This document shows, piece by piece, positions 1 through 10,065 of a stretch of DNA of 64,000 nucleotides. The notes below the pieces were generated by a model. That model did no database searches. It had not been told where the DNA came from and saw only the letters and a list, made by a program, of their open reading frames with translations. Both the position numbers and the translations under genes were made by a program. Source of the stretch: Shewanella atlantica (GTDB lineage Bacteria; Pseudomonadota; Gammaproteobacteria; Enterobacterales; Shewanellaceae). The stretch lies in assembly GCF_003966265.1 (NCBI RefSeq), contig NZ_RXNV01000003.1:248001-312000 (forward strand), read 5' to 3'. The first letter of the stretch is position 1, and the number at the start of each line of letters is the position of its first letter.

Positions 1-335
<335 letters not shown>

Positions 336-341
336 GCGCGC

Positions 342-350
342 TTTATACCA
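342..350 (-). promoter_or_regulatory. rpsB promoter, extended -10 with GC-rich discriminator
   Basis: On the minus strand TGGTATAAA is followed directly by GCGCGCCG. This is an extended -10 box (TGn-TATAAA) with a GC-rich discriminator, the type expected for a stringently controlled ribosomal protein promoter. E. coli rpsB has a very similar element, as I recall it. No good -35 hexamer is visible at 17-18 bp, which is consistent with an extended -10 promoter. Confidence 0.6.
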
Positions 351-354
351 TATT

Positions 355-384
355 AAGACAGCAAACACAAATTTTTGCTGTCTT
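355..384. repeat. 11-bp perfect inverted repeat in rpsB/map divergent region
   Basis: AAGACAGCAAA (355-365) and TTTGCTGTCTT (374-384) are perfect inverted repeats around an 8-bp spacer. TTTTGCTGT is also repeated directly at 373-381 and 383-391. The repeat lies just upstream of the rpsB extended -10, where a -35 region or activator site would be, and about 60 bp before map. It could be an operator or cruciform; there is no U-tract, so it is not a typical terminator. Confidence 0.5.
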
Positions 385-441
385 TTGCTGTAAAATATGC
401 TCGCCGAAATAGCCATGAAAAGACACACGAGAGATAGTTAA

Positions 442-1239
442 ATGAGTATAGTGATAAAGAGTGCAGAAGAGATCGAGAAAATGCGTGCAGCCGGCAAATT
501 AGCGGCTGACGTTTTAGAGATGGTGGCACCTTTTGTTAAAGTAGGTGTTACAACAGATGAATTAAACGATATCTGCGCAAAATTTACAGAAGAACACGGC
601 GCTATCTCAGCACCTCTCGACTATCACGGCTTTCCGAAGTCTATCTGTACTTCGATCAATGAAGTGATCTGTCATGGGATCCCAAGTTCACGCGCCCTGA
701 AGGATGGCGATATTATTAATATAGATATCACTGTCATCAAGGATGGTTACCACGGTGATACTTCGAAGATGTTTTTGATTGGTGAGGTCAGCGCTAAAGA
801 TACGCGTCTTTGCCGCATCGCCCAAGAGAGCCTTTATGCCAGCATACGTAAAGTTCGTCCGGGTATGAAGCTAGGCGAAATCGGTACCATAGTAGAGAAG
901 TTTATTAAGACTAAGAAAACAGGCCTTGAGAAATACAGCATAGTTAAAGACTACTGTGGCCACGGTATCGGTGCCGGTTTCCACGAAGAGCCTCAGGTCA
1001 TGCATTATAAAAACAGCGATAAAACTGTTTTACGCCCAGGCATGTGTTTCACTATCGAGCCAATGATCAACGCCGGTCGCCATACTTGTATTCTCGACAA
1101 AGATGATAACTGGACAGTAACGACCTCAGATGGTAAAAAATCAGCTCAATGGGAACACACATTGCTAATCACTAAGACCGGAGTCGAAGTACTCACACTG
1201 CGTGAGGAAGAGGACTTCCCAAGAGTGATTAATCACTAG
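442..1239 (+). CDS. map: methionine aminopeptidase, type I
   Basis: A cytosolic metalloprotease that removes the initiator methionine from nascent proteins. The 265-residue length fits type I bacterial MetAP. Metal-ligand blocks are visible in order: the two Asp of NIDITVIKDGYHGDTSKMF, the His in CGHGIG followed by FHEEPQV, Glu in CFTIEPMI, and Glu in QWEHTLLIT. ATG at 442 follows AGAGATAGTTAA and matches the usual N-terminus (SIVIKSAEEIEKMRAAG). It diverges from rpsB and is followed by glnD and dapD in the same direction, a conserved gammaproteobacterial order. Confidence 0.97.
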   Translation: MSIVIKSAEEIEKMRAAGKLAADVLEMVAPFVKVGVTTDELNDICAKFTEEHGAISAPLDYHGFPKSICTSINEVICHGIPSSRALKDGDIINIDITVIKDGYHGDTSKMFLIGEVSAKDTRLCRIAQESLYASIRKVRPGMKLGEIGTIVEKFIKTKKTGLEKYSIVKDYCGHGIGAGFHEEPQVMHYKNSDKTVLRPGMCFTIEPMINAGRHTCILDKDDNWTVTTSDGKKSAQWEHTLLITKTGVEVLTLREEEDFPRVINH

Positions 1240-1259
1240 TTTATTAGAACTATAATCCG

Positions 1260-1292
1260 CACTGGCTTAACTATTTGTACGTTAAGCCAGTG
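1260..1292. repeat. 12-bp perfect hairpin between map and glnD
   Basis: CACTGGCTTAAC (1260-1271) and GTTAAGCCAGTG (1281-1292) form a perfect 12-bp stem with a 9-nt loop. No U-tract follows, so it is not a canonical intrinsic terminator; it may act as a processing or attenuation hairpin, or pair with Rho-dependent termination. A TATAAT match lies at 1251-1256, overlapping no coding sequence, and could belong to a glnD promoter, but the -35 is poor. Confidence 0.55.
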
Positions 1293-1315
1293 AACTAACC
1301 AGCTCAAGGGAATCG

Positions 1316-3895
1316 ATGACCACGGAACCAGCTCAACTCGCCAAGGCTCTGCTACTCTCGCAAAATCACGACCTCCTCACCCGCTTTCGTCACGAGGAGT
1401 CGATCAAAAACTTAGTCGAACAACGATGCCAATTCGTCGATGAATTGTTACAGCAGCATTGGCAAGAGCAGCAGTTAGATCAATTTCCCATCGCACTCAT
1501 CGCCGTTGGCGGTTATGGCCGCGCCGAGCTGCATCCCCAGTCAGATGTCGACCTTCTTTTCCTGATTGAGAGCGAACTCTCCCCAAGTGCCGAACAGGCG
1601 TTAAGCCAATACATCGCTTTTCTATGGGATGCTGGCCTGGAGGTCGGTCACAGTGTTCGCAGCTTAGAGCAAACCCTTGAGCAAGGGCGAAACGATATCA
1701 CCATAGCCACGAATCTTCTCGAAGCAAGACTGCTTTGTGGCCCCCAAGCACTGTATCAATCTTTACACCTAAGTATCAGAGCCGATGACTTTTGGCCCGC
1801 AAGTGATTTTTATATTGCCAAACGTGACGAACAGATTGCACGCCACGCTAAGGCAAGCGCATTCGATCTTGAGCCTAATATTAAAACCTGCCCTGGCGGC
1901 TTAAGAGATATCCATACCATCTCCTGGGTCGCTATGCGCTACTTTGATGCAGCTAACATCGAAGCGCTCGTTGGACATGGATTTCTCGAGTCCGATGAGC
2001 TCGATGAACTGCTTGAGTGTCAGTCCTTCTTATGGGAATTAAGGTTCGCGCTGCATTTAATCTCCGGACGGGATGAAAACCGTTTACTGTTTGACCTTCA
2101 GCGCCAGGTGGCCGATCTACTGGGTTATGAAGATGCGACACAGCTTGGAGTGGAGCAGATGATGAAACGCTACTATCGCACAGTAAGACGTGTGATGGAG
2201 CTGAACCAGATGCTACTCCAACTTTTTAAACGTGCCACACTGGGTCATACTAAAGCGCTGGAAATAAAAGGGATCAATGACGACTTTCAACTTCGTGGCA
2301 AGTTTATAGAAAGTATCACAGAAAACCTTTTTGACGACCCGGTCCAATTAATGACGCTGTTTCTCCATGCGGCAAAAAACTCCAATATTCAGGGGATTTA
2401 TGCCCCGACCTTGAGAAGCTTGAGGAAAGCCCGACGCGCTCAGACACAAGCTCTGTTGAACCTTCCTGCTTGCAGAGCCGTCTTCTCAGAGATATTGCGT
2501 CACCCCAGAGGCATCGCCGCCCTGTCTTTAATGCACCGACATGGTGTTTTATCTTTATATCTACCTGCCTGGCGAGATATCGAGGGGCAGATGCAGTTCG
2601 ATCTTTTTCACGCTTATACGGTCGATGAGCATACCCATAGACTCCTGCAGAATATTGAAAGCTTCGCTCAAACAGAACAGAAAGAGGAGTTTCCATTAGG
2701 CTCGGTACTCATCAATCAATTGCCTAAAAAAGGCCTGCTCGTGCTGGCGGCTCTGTTTCACGACATAGGGAAAGGACGTGGCGGCGACCACAGTAAACTG
2801 GGAGCTGTTGATGCTCTTGATTTCTGTAAACTCCATGGGCTCAACGATCACGATGGCCGAATGGTTGCCTGGTTGGTTGAAAATCACCTGGTGATGTCCG
2901 TTACCGCGCAAAGGCGCGATATCTCCGATCCCGACGTGGTCGCCGACTTTGCCGATAAAGTCAGGGATGCGGTACACCTGAGCTACCTTTACTGCTTAAC
3001 CGTTGCCGATATCTGCGCCACCAATGAAAAGACCTGGAACAGTTGGAAAGGTTCTCTACTGCGAGATCTTTACTTCTCCACACAACGCGTGTTAGCCCGA
3101 GGCAAAGAGAAGCCTGTCGATATCCGTGCCCGAGTCAGGGAGCATCAGGCAAAGGCAAAAAAAGAGCTGCTCAGACGTGGAGTGAAAGAGAAGAACCTGG
3201 ATGCATTATGGCAGCGATTTAAGGCCGATTATTTTTTGCGTCATCAGCCTAATCAGATAGCCTGGCACGCAGAAGCCATTCTTAAACATAAGCAAGATGA
3301 ACCTCTGGTGCTTATCTCTAAGCACATGACCAGAGGTGGAACTGAGCTGTTCATCTACGGAAAAGATAAACCCAAGCTATTCGCGACCGTTATGGCCGTG
3401 CTGGACAACAAAAACATCGATGTTCACGACGCCGGGATCATGGCCTCTAAGGATCAATATGTGCTAGATTCTTTTGTCATTTTAGAGCAGGATGGTAGCC
3501 CGGTATCGCGGGTGTCCCGTATTCAGGGGCTCAAAAAGACGCTCATTAAAGCGCTAAACAGTGACACATCTAAGCTACCAAAATTTAAGAAGCTGTCGCG
3601 GAAAATGAAACCTTTTAGGGTGCGAACCCAGGTAAATTTCTTACCCTCCCGGCGCCATGGCACCAGCATGATGGAGCTTATTGCACTCGATAGCCCGGGA
3701 CTTCTGGCAAAAGTAGGGGATATTCTTTATCGATGCCAAGTCAAGTTGTTGGCAGCGAAAATAACCACTATTGGTGAACGAGCAGAAGATTTTTTTATTC
3801 TGCAAAATACCGAGGGTGAGCAGCTGAATGAAGCTCAACAAGAGATGTTGAGGCAGAACTTAATCACTGCGCTCACACAGCCAGCTCAATATTAG
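1316..3895 (+). CDS. glnD: bifunctional uridylyltransferase/uridylyl-removing enzyme GlnD
   Basis: The cytosolic nitrogen sensor that uridylylates PII (GlnB/GlnK) when glutamine is low and de-uridylylates it when glutamine is high. At 859 residues it is the usual length. The nucleotidyltransferase motif [17 protein letters not shown] is near residues 66-82. The HD hydrolase domain has [13 protein letters not shown] and [15 protein letters not shown] around residue 480. Two C-terminal ACT domains (about 680-760 and 790-855) would bind glutamine. It lies 76 bp after map, before dapD, as in related genera. Nothing is missing. Confidence 0.97.
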   Translation: MTTEPAQLAKALLLSQNHDLLTRFRHEESIKNLVEQRCQFVDELLQQHWQEQQLDQFPIALIAVGGYGRAELHPQSDVDLLFLIESELSPSAEQALSQYIAFLWDAGLEVGHSVRSLEQTLEQGRNDITIATNLLEARLLCGPQALYQSLHLSIRADDFWPASDFYIAKRDEQIARHAKASAFDLEPNIKTCPGGLRDIHTISWVAMRYFDAANIEALVGHGFLESDELDELLECQSFLWELRFALHLISGRDENRLLFDLQRQVADLLGYEDATQLGVEQMMKRYYRTVRRVMELNQMLLQLFKRATLGHTKALEIKGINDDFQLRGKFIESITENLFDDPVQLMTLFLHAAKNSNIQGIYAPTLRSLRKARRAQTQALLNLPACRAVFSEILRHPRGIAALSLMHRHGVLSLYLPAWRDIEGQMQFDLFHAYTVDEHTHRLLQNIESFAQTEQKEEFPLGSVLINQLPKKGLLVLAALFHDIGKGRGGDHSKLGAVDALDFCKLHGLNDHDGRMVAWLVENHLVMSVTAQRRDISDPDVVADFADKVRDAVHLSYLYCLTVADICATNEKTWNSWKGSLLRDLYFSTQRVLARGKEKPVDIRARVREHQAKAKKELLRRGVKEKNLDALWQRFKADYFLRHQPNQIAWHAEAILKHKQDEPLVLISKHMTRGGTELFIYGKDKPKLFATVMAVLDNKNIDVHDAGIMASKDQYVLDSFVILEQDGSPVSRVSRIQGLKKTLIKALNSDTSKLPKFKKLSRKMKPFRVRTQVNFLPSRRHGTSMMELIALDSPGLLAKVGDILYRCQVKLLAAKITTIGERAEDFFILQNTEGEQLNEAQQEMLRQNLITALTQPAQY

Positions 3896-4083
3896 CGCTT
3901 AATGTCTAATCTATGAGCAAGACTCAAGCAAACTGTGCCCGTAGATGAATGCTATGTGAGTTATTCTAATTCTCTCTTTCATATTTCATAACTCGGCAGC
4001 ACTTTTCGGTAGCTTGTGTATATAATACCTATTGGTATAAATTTTTAACCAGATTCAATCAATGACACAATTGGGAGACGTTA

Positions 4084-4908
4084 ATGGAGGCTTTACGCCA
4101 ACGCATAGAGGCAGCTTTTGAAGCTCGCGCAGAAATAACCCCTAACTCAGTAGAACCGGGCGTTCGTGCTGATGTAGAGAAAGCAATTAGCATGCTCGAT
4201 AAAGGTGAAGCTAGAGTTGCTGAAAAAATTGATGGTCAGTGGCATGTTCATCAGTGGCTAAAGAAAGCCGTTCTGCTCTCTTTCCGTATCTTCGATAACG
4301 GTGTTATCGATGGTGGCGAAACGAAATACTTCGATAAAGTTCCCATGAAATTTGCCGATTATGATGAAGCTCGCTTCAAAGAGGAAGCAATCCGGGTAGT
4401 TCCACCAGCCACGGTACGTAAAGGTTCTTTCATCGGCAAAAACACGGTTCTGATGCCATCATATGTGAACCTTGGTGCTTATGTTGACGAAGGTACTATG
4501 GTCGATACCTGGGCCACTGTGGGTTCTTGTGCACAAATTGGTAAGAATGTTCACCTATCTGGCGGTGTTGGCATTGGTGGTGTGTTGGAGCCATTACAGG
4601 CTGGTCCAACTATCATCGAAGATAACTGTTTCATCGGAGCGCGTTCTGAAGTAGTTGAGGGCGTGATCGTTGAAGAGGGTAGCGTTATTTCTATGGGTGT
4701 TTACCTTGGACAGAGTACCCGTATCTATGACCGCGAAACAGGTGAGATCCATTACGGAAGAGTACCGGCTGGCTCGGTAGTCGTTTCAGGTACCTTACCT
4801 TCAAAATGCGGCACCTATAATCTTTATGCCGCCATTATCGTCAAGAAAGTCGACGCTAAAACTCGCGGCAAGGTTGGCATCAACGAACTTCTGCGTATCG
4901 TCGATTAA
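4084..4908 (+). CDS. dapD: 2,3,4,5-tetrahydropyridine-2,6-dicarboxylate N-succinyltransferase
   Basis: Catalyses succinyl-CoA-dependent acylation of tetrahydrodipicolinate in the succinylase branch of lysine/meso-DAP synthesis (cytosol). The 274-residue protein has an N-terminal helical domain and a left-handed beta-helix of hexapeptide repeats from about residue 105 ([41 protein letters not shown]), typical of DapD trimers. TTGGGAGACGTTAATG gives a good ribosome-binding site. A TATAAT box at 4021-4026 lies 58 bp upstream and may be its own promoter. A strong terminator follows. Confidence 0.97.
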   Translation: MEALRQRIEAAFEARAEITPNSVEPGVRADVEKAISMLDKGEARVAEKIDGQWHVHQWLKKAVLLSFRIFDNGVIDGGETKYFDKVPMKFADYDEARFKEEAIRVVPPATVRKGSFIGKNTVLMPSYVNLGAYVDEGTMVDTWATVGSCAQIGKNVHLSGGVGIGGVLEPLQAGPTIIEDNCFIGARSEVVEGVIVEEGSVISMGVYLGQSTRIYDRETGEIHYGRVPAGSVVVSGTLPSKCGTYNLYAAIIVKKVDAKTRGKVGINELLRIVD

Positions 4909-4932
4909 GCAGATGATGTAGTTCTGTATCTT

Positions 4933-4961
4933 AAGCCAAGCAATTATTGCTTGGCTTTTTT
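4933..4961 (+). terminator. intrinsic terminator of dapD
   Basis: AAGCCAAGCAA (4933-4943), loop TTA, TTGCTTGGCTT (4947-4957), then a run of T to 4961. A perfect 11-bp stem with U-tract. The stop codon of the convergent HD-GYP gene falls within the T-run, so the two genes end back to back. Confidence 0.93.
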
Positions 4962-6882
4962 AATGACGTTGAAATTCAGTGTCAAAATCAAACGACTGTG
5001 CATTAGCCATAATTTTCCACGTCACACACCCCAGTGGTTCATTTCCATCTGCCACCACCAAGTACTCCAACTGCTCACCTTCGAGCTGGTGTTTCGCATC
5101 TTTCAATATGGTATTAGATGCCACTAAGGGCACCTTATGCCGCATGACCTGATGTACCTTTTTGTTTTGAATATTACGGTCAACAGTTCGCTCAGAAGCC
5201 GTATCGAGTAAAGGGCTATGCCAAACATCTAAAATCATCTGGTCCACAATACCAATGACTTTGCCCTTAGACTCATCACGAACGATGCCAACTTTTGCAT
5301 TACTGTCACAAAGCAACTCTCTGACTTCGGCCAAAGTATTATACGGCTCAATACATATAACAGGCTCTAAGGGCAGATGAGACACACATTGGATATTTTC
5401 AATCTGATGAGAAGCCAGCATGTCGATACAGATATCGACAATCTTAGGATCATAAAGGCTCCCTTTACCTGAGACTAAAATCTCCTTAAGCTTTTTCATA
5501 CCTAAGGATGGCCTGTAAGGTCTATGGCTCAATACCGAGTCAGCAACATCAGCGATGCCGATGATTTTAGCTTCTAAGATAATATCATTATTTTTTAATC
5601 CTCTAGGGTAACCAGAGCCATTCAGCCGTTCATGATGCTGCAAAATCATCTCCATAATAGGCCATGGAAACTCAACCTCACTGATAATCTCCGCCCCTTG
5701 CTCAGAGTGCATTTTAACCAGAGCAAATTCTTCGTCTGTTAATTTCGAAGGTTTAGATAAAATCTGCGTCGGTATCCCCAACTTACCAATATCATGAATA
5801 AGTGCACCTAACTTTAACCCTTCTAACCTTTCATGACTCAATCCGAGTCGCTCTCCTATGAGGTATGCCAGTTGCGCCACTGTTTTTTGATGCCCAGCCG
5901 TATAAGCATCTTTTAACTCAACGGCATCAGATACTGCACCTATGAGTTGCTCTAAAGCATGAGAGAGCTTTTCTCGTTGTGTTCTAATCACTTGGGATTG
6001 CTTCGATAGGACTTTCATCGACCGAGGCAGCTCAACGCTATGCCATAGGATAGATGCAAATACAGCTAATGACTTAGCATCGACAGGAGTATATGGCAAT
6101 TCACGATTTCCAACCCCAATCACTCCTACAATCCGATTACGGTAAATAATAGGGACGCTCATATGTCGTGTAAGTTCAAAAAGAGTTTCAGGAAACTCCT
6201 GAATAATCTGCTCACTACCACAATCATTGTGAATTGCAGCCGTTCGCGTTCGAATACAGTCGGCCCATAAGCCTGCATCATCCAACCCTAAATGCTTTAC
6301 CTTAGGTATTTTACACTGTGCTACTGCCGAATCGGACCAAGTTGTCAGCGATATTTCACTGCGTTTTTCATCGTAAAGGTGCAGATACCCAATCTGGCTA
6401 TCAGTTAAAGTAATTGCTTGGTTCACTGCAGTTTGGAACACCGACTCTGGTTTAGAAATAATCACCTTTTCTATTTGAGTCAGCCATTCATCACTAGACT
6501 GAATGGCATGATGATAATCAGGGTGTAACTCCATTAACCACTTTTCATCCAGACTCAATTCGATGATTTGCAAACACCATAAATCTGATGAATCAAGCAA
6601 GGGGCAGAACATACCCTGTACCCCATTACCTTTATCATCAACCCAATTCAATACCATGGAATCATGTGAGGGAAGTTCAATAGTTGAAATGTCTATCGAA
6701 GAAAAACACTTATTAATTGGTTGGTTAAGTATCAAAGATATCGGCTTGTTGACCTGTAAAAAAAATGCTTCACTCAAACGTTTAAGGTGAAATTGGTTGT
6801 CAATTATCGCCCAGGCAATCGATATATTTTGGGGGATTTCAGAGGCCTTTAAAAAGAAATCCATTTTTGTTTGTTTGTTCAT
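4960..6882 (-). CDS. HD-GYP domain cyclic-di-GMP phosphodiesterase-like protein (PAS/GAF/HD-GYP/CBS)
   Basis: A cytosolic signalling protein likely to hydrolyse c-di-GMP. No signal peptide or membrane segment is seen. Order: a PAS-like N-terminus (about 10-115), a GAF domain (about 145-290), an HD-GYP domain (about 315-485) with HDIGKLGIP and HHERLNGSGYPRGL, and two CBS-like segments at the C-terminus (about 500-635, around VICIEPYNTLAEV and VPLVASNTILKDA). I choose ATG 6882 because GGAG sits 6 nt upstream; a longer frame starting at TTG 6900 has no better support. The sensory ligand is unknown. It could also act as a non-catalytic receptor. Confidence 0.85.
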   Translation of the reverse strand: MNKQTKMDFFLKASEIPQNISIAWAIIDNQFHLKRLSEAFFLQVNKPISLILNQPINKCFSSIDISTIELPSHDSMVLNWVDDKGNGVQGMFCPLLDSSDLWCLQIIELSLDEKWLMELHPDYHHAIQSSDEWLTQIEKVIISKPESVFQTAVNQAITLTDSQIGYLHLYDEKRSEISLTTWSDSAVAQCKIPKVKHLGLDDAGLWADCIRTRTAAIHNDCGSEQIIQEFPETLFELTRHMSVPIIYRNRIVGVIGVGNRELPYTPVDAKSLAVFASILWHSVELPRSMKVLSKQSQVIRTQREKLSHALEQLIGAVSDAVELKDAYTAGHQKTVAQLAYLIGERLGLSHERLEGLKLGALIHDIGKLGIPTQILSKPSKLTDEEFALVKMHSEQGAEIISEVEFPWPIMEMILQHHERLNGSGYPRGLKNNDIILEAKIIGIADVADSVLSHRPYRPSLGMKKLKEILVSGKGSLYDPKIVDICIDMLASHQIENIQCVSHLPLEPVICIEPYNTLAEVRELLCDSNAKVGIVRDESKGKVIGIVDQMILDVWHSPLLDTASERTVDRNIQNKKVHQVMRHKVPLVASNTILKDAKHQLEGEQLEYLVVADGNEPLGCVTWKIMANAQSFDFDTEFQRH

Positions 6883-6999
6883 ATCAACTCCATTTGCCAA
6901 AAGCAGCCTACATATTTGATAATCCAGATAAATAAAGAAAGGTTACAATAAGTACAAGGGTATTGGGCATATATTAAATTTAGTCAACATCGCGACTAA

Positions 7000-7029
7000 T
7001 ATCTAGAGTAAAAGTATCTAGAGTAAAAG
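7000..7029. repeat. perfect 15-bp tandem direct repeat
   Basis: TATCTAGAGTAAAAG occurs twice head to tail at 7000-7014 and 7015-7029 in the 319-bp gap between the divergent HD-GYP and DUF3718 genes. It might be a paired regulator-binding site or a slippage duplication. Nothing else recognisable lies in this gap. Confidence 0.5.
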
Positions 7030-7201
7030 CCGTAAAAATACATGCACAGCAGACTCAAAATACACACTTTGTTACTCACAGAAACAGTCTGATCCCATCT
7101 GCACATCTCGATACACTTAGCTACAAATCGCTTACAGCATTTCAGCCCAAAAGGGTCTTTACTCAATAACACACCCCGAATAAAAGACGCTAGGAGCTAC
7201 C

Positions 7202-7546
7202 ATGAAAAAGTTCATTGCTATCGCAGCCATAATCCTGACCCCGCTTGCTTTTAACGCTTCAGCAGCCATGTCTCCTCAGATTGAAAAAACATTGGTACAA
7301 GTTTGTAAAGCAGGAGCCAGCAACAGTCTGTTTAAGTTCAACGATACGATGAAAGGCTATCGTATTAACAAGCAGAGAGTCTTCCCTCGCTTAGTCTGTA
7401 ATGGGCAAAGTTATCATGAATTTGCATTGAGTTATGGTGCAGATAGAACCGCCAGTAAGATTGCCCCATATATGAAAGGTAAAGTCACAATTAAAGATTT
7501 GGCTATGACTTATGATTCAGACGAGCTATTGGTCGTGAACTACTAA
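7202..7546 (+). CDS. DUF3718 family secreted protein
   Basis: A 114-residue protein with a clear Sec signal peptide (MKKFIAIAAIILTPLAFNASAA), so probably periplasmic. The mature part matches my memory of DUF3718, a small family of Shewanella and relatives with paired cysteines (VCKAG near residue 35 and LVCNGQSY near 67, which could form a disulfide). Function unknown. AGGAG 4 nt before the ATG supports the start. It is monocistronic with a strong terminator behind it. Confidence 0.7.
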   Translation: MKKFIAIAAIILTPLAFNASAAMSPQIEKTLVQVCKAGASNSLFKFNDTMKGYRINKQRVFPRLVCNGQSYHEFALSYGADRTASKIAPYMKGKVTIKDLAMTYDSDELLVVNY

Positions 7547-7571
7547 GCCTTATTAATTAGCCTGCAAAATA

Positions 7572-7598
7572 AAACAGCCTCAAACGAGGCTGTTTTTT
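7572..7598 (+). terminator. intrinsic terminator after DUF3718 gene
   Basis: AAACAGCCTC (7572-7581), loop AAAC, GAGGCTGTTT (7586-7595) and a T-rich tail. Perfect 10-bp stem. Confidence 0.92.
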
Positions 7599-7715
7599 AT
7601 TTTTAACCAGCATGAATCTCATTACAGGTTATAAGTTAAAGTGTAAAAGTTCATAACGACAGGCACATAATTTGTTACTTTGAGACCCACTCGGAATTCA
7701 CATCAAATAATTGAT

Positions 7716-8555
7716 TTAAAAAACGACAGTTTTATTCCCATACACGATCACTTCTTCATGCAGTACCAGTTGTAACGCCTTACTGAGTACGCTTTTTTCA
7801 ACATCCCGGCCACACCGGGCCAAATCTTCAGCGCTATAACTATGATCGACTGGAATGACATCCTGTTTGATAATGGGGCCTTCATCTAAGCAATTGTTAA
7901 CGAAGTGGGCCGTTGCACCGATAATTTTAACTCCCCTCTCCCATGCCTGTCGATAAGGAGCCGCACCGATGAATGCAGGCAAAAATGAGTGATGAATGTT
8001 GATGATTCGATTGGGGAATTTCTCTACAAATTCAGGCGTTAAAATTCGCATAAATTTTGCTAGAACAAGGTAGTCAGGCTGATAGTTATCTATCACTTTA
8101 CTCATCATGCGCTCGTGCTCGAGGCGCGATACTCCCTCATGTGAAATGTGGTGAAAGGGAATATCAAACTTATCCGTTAACGGCTTCAAAATATCGTAAT
8201 TACTGACAATCGCTGCAATTTCAATATCCAATCCCCCGTAGTAGGCTTTCATCAAAATATCGCCGAGACAGTGCGCTTCCTTGGTGACTAAAATAACAAC
8301 TCGTTTCTTAGCTGTACTAACCAGCTTGACGTGACTGGACTCAGGTAACACCTCATCAATATCGGATAGAATGAGTTCGTCATTGAAGTCTCCTTCAAGC
8401 TCCGTTCGCATAAAAAAGCGTCCTTGAGCGTTGTCGACAAATTCACTGTTTTTTATGATATTCAAACCATGCTTAAAACATACTCCAGTGATTTTCGTTA
8501 TTAACCCCTGCGCATCCGCGCAGTCGGTGATCAATACTTTACGTTCCATCTCCAT
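7716..8555 (-). CDS. purU: formyltetrahydrofolate deformylase
   Basis: Hydrolyses 10-formyl-THF to THF and formate, balancing one-carbon pools and supplying formate for PurT. An N-terminal ACT domain (KVLITDCADAQGLITKITGVCFKHG, residues 5-85) is followed by a formyltransferase-fold domain with the catalytic block NIHHSFLPAFIGA (about 182-194) and the Asp of NNCLDEGPII. The 279-residue length is normal. ATG 8555 and an in-frame ATG 8549 are both possible; GGGGGA lies closest to ideal spacing for 8549. The next gene upstream is ptsG, 41 bp away in the same direction. Confidence 0.93.
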   Translation of the reverse strand: MEMERKVLITDCADAQGLITKITGVCFKHGLNIIKNSEFVDNAQGRFFMRTELEGDFNDELILSDIDEVLPESSHVKLVSTAKKRVVILVTKEAHCLGDILMKAYYGGLDIEIAAIVSNYDILKPLTDKFDIPFHHISHEGVSRLEHERMMSKVIDNYQPDYLVLAKFMRILTPEFVEKFPNRIINIHHSFLPAFIGAAPYRQAWERGVKIIGATAHFVNNCLDEGPIIKQDVIPVDHSYSAEDLARCGRDVEKSVLSKALQLVLHEEVIVYGNKTVVF

Positions 8556-8595
8556 TCCCCCAAACCAAAGTTAAAATTAATGTTTACAAATATAA

Positions 8596-10065
8596 TTAAG
8601 AACGTGTATCGATATACCTTTGCAGTAGTCGGCGGATACTTTCAGCCTTAGTACCATAAACAACCTGTACACCATTGCCTACAACGACAACCCCTTTAGC
8701 CCCCAACTGTTTCAACCTTATTTTATCCACCAACATAGGTTGCTTTACGCTGATTCTTAGACGAGTCAAACATGCACTTAAATCTAGGATGTTGTCCGCT
8801 CCTCCAAGTGCTCTGATAATTGTCAGCAAACCAGCTTGAGGCTCGCTATCTTGCTCCATTCGTCCAGGTGTTTTCAGGTTAAAGAGTAAAATCGCCCCTC
8901 TAAAAACCAGGTAGTAAATCACTGCCGTCAGTGGCCCCAAGATCAAAAACCACTCGCTATTTTTAGCATTGCCAAACAACAGAGAAAAATCAACGAGCCC
9001 ATGGGAAAATACAATACTATGATGGACTTCAAGCGTAATACATACCGCGTAAGCGATCCCCGTCATCAAGGCATGTAATAAAAATAACAACGGAGCAATA
9101 AACATAAAAGCAAATTCGATAGGCTCGGTAACACCGGTTAGCCAACTTGCTGAAGCTGCGGATATCATAATGCCAGCGACTCTGTTTCTCTGGTCTCTGT
9201 CGGCACAGCGCCAGATAGCAAGAGCAGCGGCAGGTAATCCCCACATTTTTATCAGGTAACCACCAGCCAAATTTCCTGCAAGGGGATCGCCAGCAAGATA
9301 GCGAGCCACTTCACCTCTTATCACTTCCCCATCTTTGACGTACTGCCCCATCTCTAAATAAAACGGCGCATTCCAGATATGATGTAATCCCAGTGGGATG
9401 AGTAGCCTTTCTACTGCACCATACAGAGCAAAGGCTTCAGCAGGCTTTTGATATACTACCCAATTGGAAAACCTCTCAATCCATAAGGACATCGACGGCC
9501 AGATATGGATAAGCAGGTAGGCGAGGATAATGCTGAAAGGGATCATTAACAGGGGGGCGCTTCTCCTTCCTTCGAAGAAAGAGAAAACCGCAGGAAGTCG
9601 CAGCCTCTGACTCTGATTTACCGCAAAGCAGGTTACGGCTCCAACAAGCATTCCTCCGGCAATTCCGGTATCAATGGTCTCAACCCCTAACAGAGTACGA
9701 GTAGGAACTTGATACACCTCAGCCAAGGCAGCCATACTTGAGAGGTAGACACCAAAGCCAAACACCGAACTGAATGCTGCGATGCCCTGATCTTTACAAA
9801 AGCCTATCGATACAGCGACGGCAAATAGCATAGGCATCATGGTAAAAATGAGGTTACCCACAGTTAACATTAGTACCGACACTTGGTCAGGAATATATGG
9901 GATGGGGTTACTGGCCAATCCAATCATGACCCCTGCCGCGGGTAAAATGGCAATAGGGATCAACAACGCCTGACTGAGTCTTTGCGCAAATTTAAACCAA
10001 TGCTGAGTAATATAACTTAAGCAACGGTTTCCATATCGATTAGCTCTTTCCAGCTTTGCAGCCAT
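8596..10065 (-). CDS. ptsG: PTS glucose-type transporter, EIIC-EIIB subunit
   Basis: Inner-membrane sugar permease with fused phosphotransfer domain. EIIC fills about residues 30-395 with many hydrophobic segments and the family blocks IPLGLHHIWNAPFYLEMG and GVTEPIEFAFMF, close to E. coli PtsG. EIIB follows, with the phosphorylatable Cys in DLSACLTRLRISV (about residue 428). The ending VVVVGNGVQVVYGTKA is typical. No EIIA is fused, so EIIA(Glc) must come from elsewhere. The first ATG (10065) overlaps yqcA by 49 bp; no other convincing start was found before the conserved region. GlcNAc specificity is not excluded, but PtsG fits better than NagE. Confidence 0.85.
   Translation of the reverse strand: MAAKLERANRYGNRCLSYITQHWFKFAQRLSQALLIPIAILPAAGVMIGLASNPIPYIPDQVSVLMLTVGNLIFTMMPMLFAVAVSIGFCKDQGIAAFSSVFGFGVYLSSMAALAEVYQVPTRTLLGVETIDTGIAGGMLVGAVTCFAVNQSQRLRLPAVFSFFEGRRSAPLLMIPFSIILAYLLIHIWPSMSLWIERFSNWVVYQKPAEAFALYGAVERLLIPLGLHHIWNAPFYLEMGQYVKDGEVIRGEVARYLAGDPLAGNLAGGYLIKMWGLPAAALAIWRCADRDQRNRVAGIMISAASASWLTGVTEPIEFAFMFIAPLLFLLHALMTGIAYAVCITLEVHHSIVFSHGLVDFSLLFGNAKNSEWFLILGPLTAVIYYLVFRGAILLFNLKTPGRMEQDSEPQAGLLTIIRALGGADNILDLSACLTRLRISVKQPMLVDKIRLKQLGAKGVVVVGNGVQVVYGTKAESIRRLLQRYIDTRS

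Noticed and set aside
2316..2696. 126-codon minus-strand frame within glnD
   Set aside because: It overlaps the well-supported glnD coding sequence and has no family features; shadow frame.
3896..4083. ATACC-TATT-GGTAT palindrome before dapD as a terminator of glnD
   Set aside because: Only 5-bp arms and no U-tract; more likely part of the AT-rich dapD promoter area.
8596..10065. NagE (N-acetylglucosamine EIICBA) reading
   Set aside because: No EIIA domain, and the blocks GLHHIWNAPFYLEMG and VVVVGNGVQVVYGTKA match PtsG better than NagE.
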